Assembly: GCF_000966975.1 (NCBI RefSeq)
Contig: NZ_JZWV01000191.1
Location: forward strand, 1-9,027
Length of the DNA stretch: 9,027 bases
Direction of reading: 5' to 3'
From: Streptomyces katrae
GTDB taxonomy: Bacteria > Actinomycetota > Actinomycetes > Streptomycetales > Streptomycetaceae
The translations under genes and the position numbers were made by a program. The notes below the pieces were generated by a model, which saw only the letters and a list, made by a program, of their open reading frames with translations, searched no databases and was not told the origin of the DNA. This document shows, piece after piece, positions 6,226 to 9,027 of the stretch; within the stretch, counting starts at the first letter, position 1; each line of letters begins with the position of its first letter.

Positions 6226-6360
6226 GGGCTGTTTCCTCCGTCGTCGACGTCGATCAAGGCCACATGTGACGCTAGCAGCCGCCGGGGGACACACCGCGGA
6301 TCAGCGCGGGCGCGTCCGAGGGCCGCGTTTCCGTACCTCCGCGGTGGGCAGGCGGGCAGT
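6226..6360. promoter_or_regulatory. Divergent promoter region
   Basis: This 135-bp gap must hold the starts of transcription for the 67-residue gene (minus) and the decarboxylase gene (plus). On the minus strand a TAGCGT (6275-6270) resembles a Streptomyces -10 hexamer, but no good -35 lies 16-18 nt upstream of it. Palindromes TCGACGTCGA (6244-6253) and CACATGTG (6261-6268) fall in the probable leader of the minus-strand gene. No clear promoter is seen for the plus strand, and the decarboxylase ribosome binding site is weak. Confidence 0.45.
6292..6346 (+). promoter_or_regulatory. Long-range inverted repeat in the decarboxylase leader
   Basis: CACCGCGGA (6292-6300) and TCCGCGGTG (6338-6346) are perfect 9-bp inverted arms. 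A nested pair, CGCGG (6305-6309) and CCGCG (6323-6327), lies inside them. If transcribed, the arms could form a stem ending 14 nt before the decarboxylase ATG, close to its weak ribosome binding site. This suggests possible leader-level control, but GC-rich DNA yields such repeats by chance. Confidence 0.3.
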
Positions 6361-7830
6361 ATGGATCAGTCGAGGGCCCCCGTTCTGGACGCGCTGGCCG
6401 CCTACCACGAAGCCGGCCAGACGCCGTTCACCCCACCAGGGCACAAACAGGGGCGCGGGGCGGACCCCCGCGTCCGCGCCGTGCTCGGCGACTCCGTGTT
6501 CCGCTCCGACGTCCTGGCCACCAGCGGTCTGGACGACCGCACCTCCTCCCACGGGATCGTGGAGGAGGCGCAGGCGCTCATGGCCGAGGCCGTCGGTGCG
6601 GAGCACGCCTTCTTCTCCACCTGCGGCAGCTCGCTGTCCGTGAAGTCCGCCATGCTCTCCGTCGCCGGACCGCACGAGGAACTGGTGGTCGGACGGGACG
6701 CGCACAAGTCCGTGGTCGCGGGGCTGATCCTGTCCGGCATCCGCCCCGTCTGGGTCGACCCGCAGTGGGACCCCGAACGCCACCTGGCCCACCCCCCGTC
6801 CCCCCAGGCCTTCGAAGAGGCGCTGGCCGGGCACCCCGACGCACGCGGCGCCCTCGTGACCACCCCCACCCCCTACGGCACCTGCTCGGACCTGGCCGCC
6901 ATCGCCGAGGTCTGCCACCGCCGCGGGGTCCCCCTCATCGTCGACGAGGCATGGGGCGCACACCTGCCCTTCCACCCCGACCTGCCCACCTGGGCGATGG
7001 ACGCCGGCGCCGACGTCTGCGTCACCTCGGTCCACAAGATGGGCTCCGGACTCGAACAGAGCTCGGTCTTCCACCTCCAGGGCGACCTGGTGGCACCCGA
7101 AGTCCTCAAGGGCCGCGAGGACCTGCTGGGCACCACCAGCCCCTCCGTCCTCGTGTACGCGGCCCTCGACGGCTGGCGACGCCAGATGGTCCAGTACGGG
7201 AAAACCCTCTACGACGACGCGCTCGCCCTCGCCGGCCGGGTCCGCGACCGGATCTCCCGCATCGACGGCATGCACGTCGACGACCGCGACGACTTCTGCG
7301 GCCCCGGCAAGGCATCCGACCTGGACCCCCTCCAGGTCATCGTCGACATCAGCGCCTGCCAGGTCACCGGCTACCGGGCCGCCGACTGGCTGCGCCGGCA
7401 CCACCGGATCAACCTGCACGTGTCCGACCACCGCCGCATCAGCGCCCAGCTCACCCACGCCGACGACGACCGCACCGCCGGCATCCTGCTCGCCGCCCTC
7501 ACCGACTTCGCGGCCCATGCCCCCCAACTGCGCACCGGACAGCCCGTGTACGTCCCGCCGCCGTCCGGACTCCGCCTGGAACAGGCGGTGCTGCCGCGCG
7601 ACGCGTTCTTCGGACGCACCGAACAGGTCCCGTGGGAACGGGCCGAAGGGCGCGTCGCCGCCGAGATGCTCACTCCCTACCCGCCGGGCATCCCCGCAGC
7701 GCTGCCCGGCGAGCGCCTGACCATGGACGTCCTGCGCTACCTCCGCACCGGTGTCGAGGCCGGCATGGTCGTGCCCGACGCCGTCGACACCGACGTGACC
7801 GGCGTCAGGGTACTGCGGGAGGAGAGCTGA
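6361..7830 (+). CDS. PLP-dependent Orn/Lys/Arg decarboxylase family protein
   Basis: This 489-residue protein is a fold-type I PLP enzyme predicted to decarboxylate a basic amino acid to a diamine or polyamine precursor. It lacks the N-terminal response-regulator-like wing domain of the large E. coli enzymes and matches the short form (Bacillus SpeA/YaaO type, about 490 residues). PPGHKQG (25-31) is the typical N-terminal motif. FSTCGSSLS (85-93) is the PLP phosphate-binding loop, with Cys88 where many relatives have Asn. DEAWGAH (195-201) supplies the Asp that pairs with the pyridine nitrogen. SVHKMGSG (223-230) contains Lys226, the Schiff-base lysine. TPYPPGIP (438-445) is the conserved C-terminal motif. 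The ATG at 6361 is the start that gives the family N-terminus; the ribosome binding site is weak. Ornithine, lysine or arginine specificity cannot be read from sequence alone. Confidence 0.9.
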   Translation: MDQSRAPVLDALAAYHEAGQTPFTPPGHKQGRGADPRVRAVLGDSVFRSDVLATSGLDDRTSSHGIVEEAQALMAEAVGAEHAFFSTCGSSLSVKSAMLSVAGPHEELVVGRDAHKSVVAGLILSGIRPVWVDPQWDPERHLAHPPSPQAFEEALAGHPDARGALVTTPTPYGTCSDLAAIAEVCHRRGVPLIVDEAWGAHLPFHPDLPTWAMDAGADVCVTSVHKMGSGLEQSSVFHLQGDLVAPEVLKGREDLLGTTSPSVLVYAALDGWRRQMVQYGKTLYDDALALAGRVRDRISRIDGMHVDDRDDFCGPGKASDLDPLQVIVDISACQVTGYRAADWLRRHHRINLHVSDHRRISAQLTHADDDRTAGILLAALTDFAAHAPQLRTGQPVYVPPPSGLRLEQAVLPRDAFFGRTEQVPWERAEGRVAAEMLTPYPPGIPAALPGERLTMDVLRYLRTGVEAGMVVPDAVDTDVTGVRVLREES

Positions 7831-7837
7831 AGGCGGA

Positions 7838-7849
7838 CGCCGAACGGCG
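7838..7849. terminator. Weak bidirectional hairpin between convergent genes
   Basis: In the 26-bp gap between two convergent stops, CGCC and GGCG flank GAAC as a short perfect hairpin. A second short pairing, GGC/GCC, overlaps it. There is no U-tract on either strand. It is the only candidate terminator for the decarboxylase and aspartase genes in the gap, and it is weak. Confidence 0.3.
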
Positions 7850-7856
7850 ATGCCGG

Positions 7857-9027
7857 TCAGCTACGGGCCGGGCCGGTTCCCGCGAGCACCTCGGGCCGCA
7901 GCAGGGCGGCGAGCCGGTCGGCCGGCAGCAGGCCCCGCTCCAGGACGAGTTCGGCCACACCCCGGCCGGTGGCCAGGGCCTCCTTGGCGATGTCGGTGGC
8001 GGCGGTGTATCCGATGTGCGGGTTCAGCGCGGTCACCAGGCCGATGGAGTTCTCGACCGTGGCGCGCAGCATCTCGGTGTTGGCGGTGATGCCGGCCACG
8101 CAGCGCTCGGCGAGGGTCAGGCAGGCCGCGCGCAGGTGGGTGACGGACTTCGACAGCGAGTGCAGGATGACCGGCTCGAAGGCGTTGAGCTGGAGCTGCC
8201 CGGCCTCGGCGGCCATGGTGATGGTGATGTCGTTTCCGATCACCTCGAAGGCGACCTGGTTGACGACCTCGGGGATCACCGGGTTGACCTTGCCGGGCAT
8301 GATGCTCGAACCGGCCTGGACCGGCGGCAGGTTGATCTCGCCGAGGCCGGCCCGCGGACCGGACGACAGCAGGCGCAGGTCGTTGCAGGTCTTGGACAGC
8401 TTCACGGCGATGCGCTTGAGCACGCCGGACATCTGGACGAAGGCGCCGCAGTCCTGGGTGGCTTCGACCAGGTCGGGAGCGGTGACCAGGGGCAGGCCGG
8501 TGATGCCGGCGAGGTGGCGGCGGGCCGCCTCGGCGTAGCCGGCCGGGGCGTTGAGACCGGTGCCGATGGCGGTGGCGCCGAGGTTGATCTCGTGGATGAG
8601 GCCGAGGGCCTCCGCGAGCCGGCTGCGGTCCTCGTCGAGCATGACGGCGAAGGCGGAGAACTCCTGTCCGAGCGTCATCGGCACGGCGTCCTGGAGCTGG
8701 GTCCGGCCCATCTTCAGGACGTCGTGGAACTCGGCGGCCTTGCCGGTGAAGGCGTTCTGCAGGACGGCCATGGCGTCGAGCAGGCCGCGCACCGCGAAGA
8801 CGGTGGCGATGCGCACGGCGGTGGGGTAGACGTCGTTGGTGGACTGGCCCAGGTTGACGTCCTCGTTCGGGTGCAGGTGCCCGTACTCGCCCCGGGCGTG
8901 GCCCAGCAGCTCCAGCGCGCGGTTGGCGATGACCTCGTTGGCGTTCATGTTGGTCGAGGTGCCCGCGCCGCCCTGGATGACGTCGACGACGAACTGGTCG
9001 TGGAGCTTGCCGCCGCGGATCTCCTGG
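7857..9027 (-). CDS. aspA: Aspartate ammonia-lyase (aspartase), 5' end outside the window
   Basis: The frame runs from the window edge to a TGA at 7859-7857, giving 389 residues of a protein usually about 470-480 long. Roughly the first 90 residues are missing. It converts L-aspartate reversibly to fumarate and ammonia in the cytosol as a homotetramer. [15 protein letters not shown], near the visible N-terminus, and [13 protein letters not shown] are conserved in the aspartase/fumarase superfamily. [18 protein letters not shown] matches E. coli aspartase closely. [19 protein letters not shown] is the flexible signature loop that carries the catalytic Ser. The stretch from that loop through [19 protein letters not shown] follows aspartase rather than fumarase C, which supports the aspA assignment. 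It converges on the decarboxylase gene with a 26-bp gap. Confidence 0.92.
   Translation of the reverse strand, partial: QEIRGGKLHDQFVVDVIQGGAGTSTNMNANEVIANRALELLGHARGEYGHLHPNEDVNLGQSTNDVYPTAVRIATVFAVRGLLDAMAVLQNAFTGKAAEFHDVLKMGRTQLQDAVPMTLGQEFSAFAVMLDEDRSRLAEALGLIHEINLGATAIGTGLNAPAGYAEAARRHLAGITGLPLVTAPDLVEATQDCGAFVQMSGVLKRIAVKLSKTCNDLRLLSSGPRAGLGEINLPPVQAGSSIMPGKVNPVIPEVVNQVAFEVIGNDITITMAAEAGQLQLNAFEPVILHSLSKSVTHLRAACLTLAERCVAGITANTEMLRATVENSIGLVTALNPHIGYTAATDIAKEALATGRGVAELVLERGLLPADRLAALLRPEVLAGTGPARS

Noticed and set aside
6226..6294. A longer 90-residue form of the helical protein.
   Set aside because: The extra segment is Arg-rich and would place the strong GGAGG site inside the coding region; the ATG at 6225 has ideal spacing to it.
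5947..6360. A longer decarboxylase start upstream of 6361.
   Set aside because: The extra residues have no family resemblance and overlap the promoter region and the 67-residue gene. The known N-terminal PPGHKQG region is correctly spaced from the ATG at 6361.
1..9027. CRISPR array, insertion sequence, tRNA, rRNA or phage attachment site.
   Set aside because: No regularly spaced direct repeats, transposase-like protein, terminal repeats, or tRNA/rRNA-like segment was seen on reading either strand.

Overview
The window is high-GC DNA with about 90% G/C at third codon positions in the genes checked. Genes are tightly packed, several starts are GTG, and neighbouring genes overlap as ATGA/GTGA. 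This is typical of a Streptomyces-like actinomycete chromosome; the genus is inferred from composition and protein style only.

Layout. (1) Positions 1-1463, plus strand: the 3' end of a nucleoside-type ABC permease gene, overlapped by 4 bp by a nucleoside phosphorylase gene. This is the tail of a nucleoside uptake and salvage operon. (2) Positions 1466-5704, minus strand: a compact five-gene transcription unit. Its first gene encodes a 54-residue peptide. Four glycosyltransferase genes of different types follow: a divergent GT-B enzyme, a GT4-like enzyme, a MurG/GT28-like enzyme and a GT2-like GT-A enzyme. The first gap is 9 bp, and each later junction is a 4-bp overlap. (3) Positions 5705-6021: a 317-bp gap with lower third-position GC and several inverted repeats, probably the promoter and operator region of the peptide/glycosyltransferase unit. 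(4) Positions 6022-6225, minus strand: a 67-residue helical protein of unknown function with a strong ribosome binding site. (5) Positions 6361-7830, plus strand: a complete Orn/Lys/Arg decarboxylase family gene, divergent from the 67-residue protein. (6) Positions 7857-9027, minus strand: most of an aspartate ammonia-lyase gene (aspA), whose 5' end lies outside the window.

The flanking genes are ordinary metabolism. The unusual part is the peptide/glycosyltransferase unit. It has no visible flippase, polymerase, exporter, sugar-nucleotide biosynthesis gene or membrane-spanning protein, so ordinary exopolysaccharide assembly is an unlikely explanation. One reading is that the peptide is a ribosomally made substrate or scaffold glycosylated by four cytosolic enzymes. 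Another is that it is a small regulator or partner protein of the glycosyltransferases. The sequence shows the gene arrangement; the biochemical role is inference.
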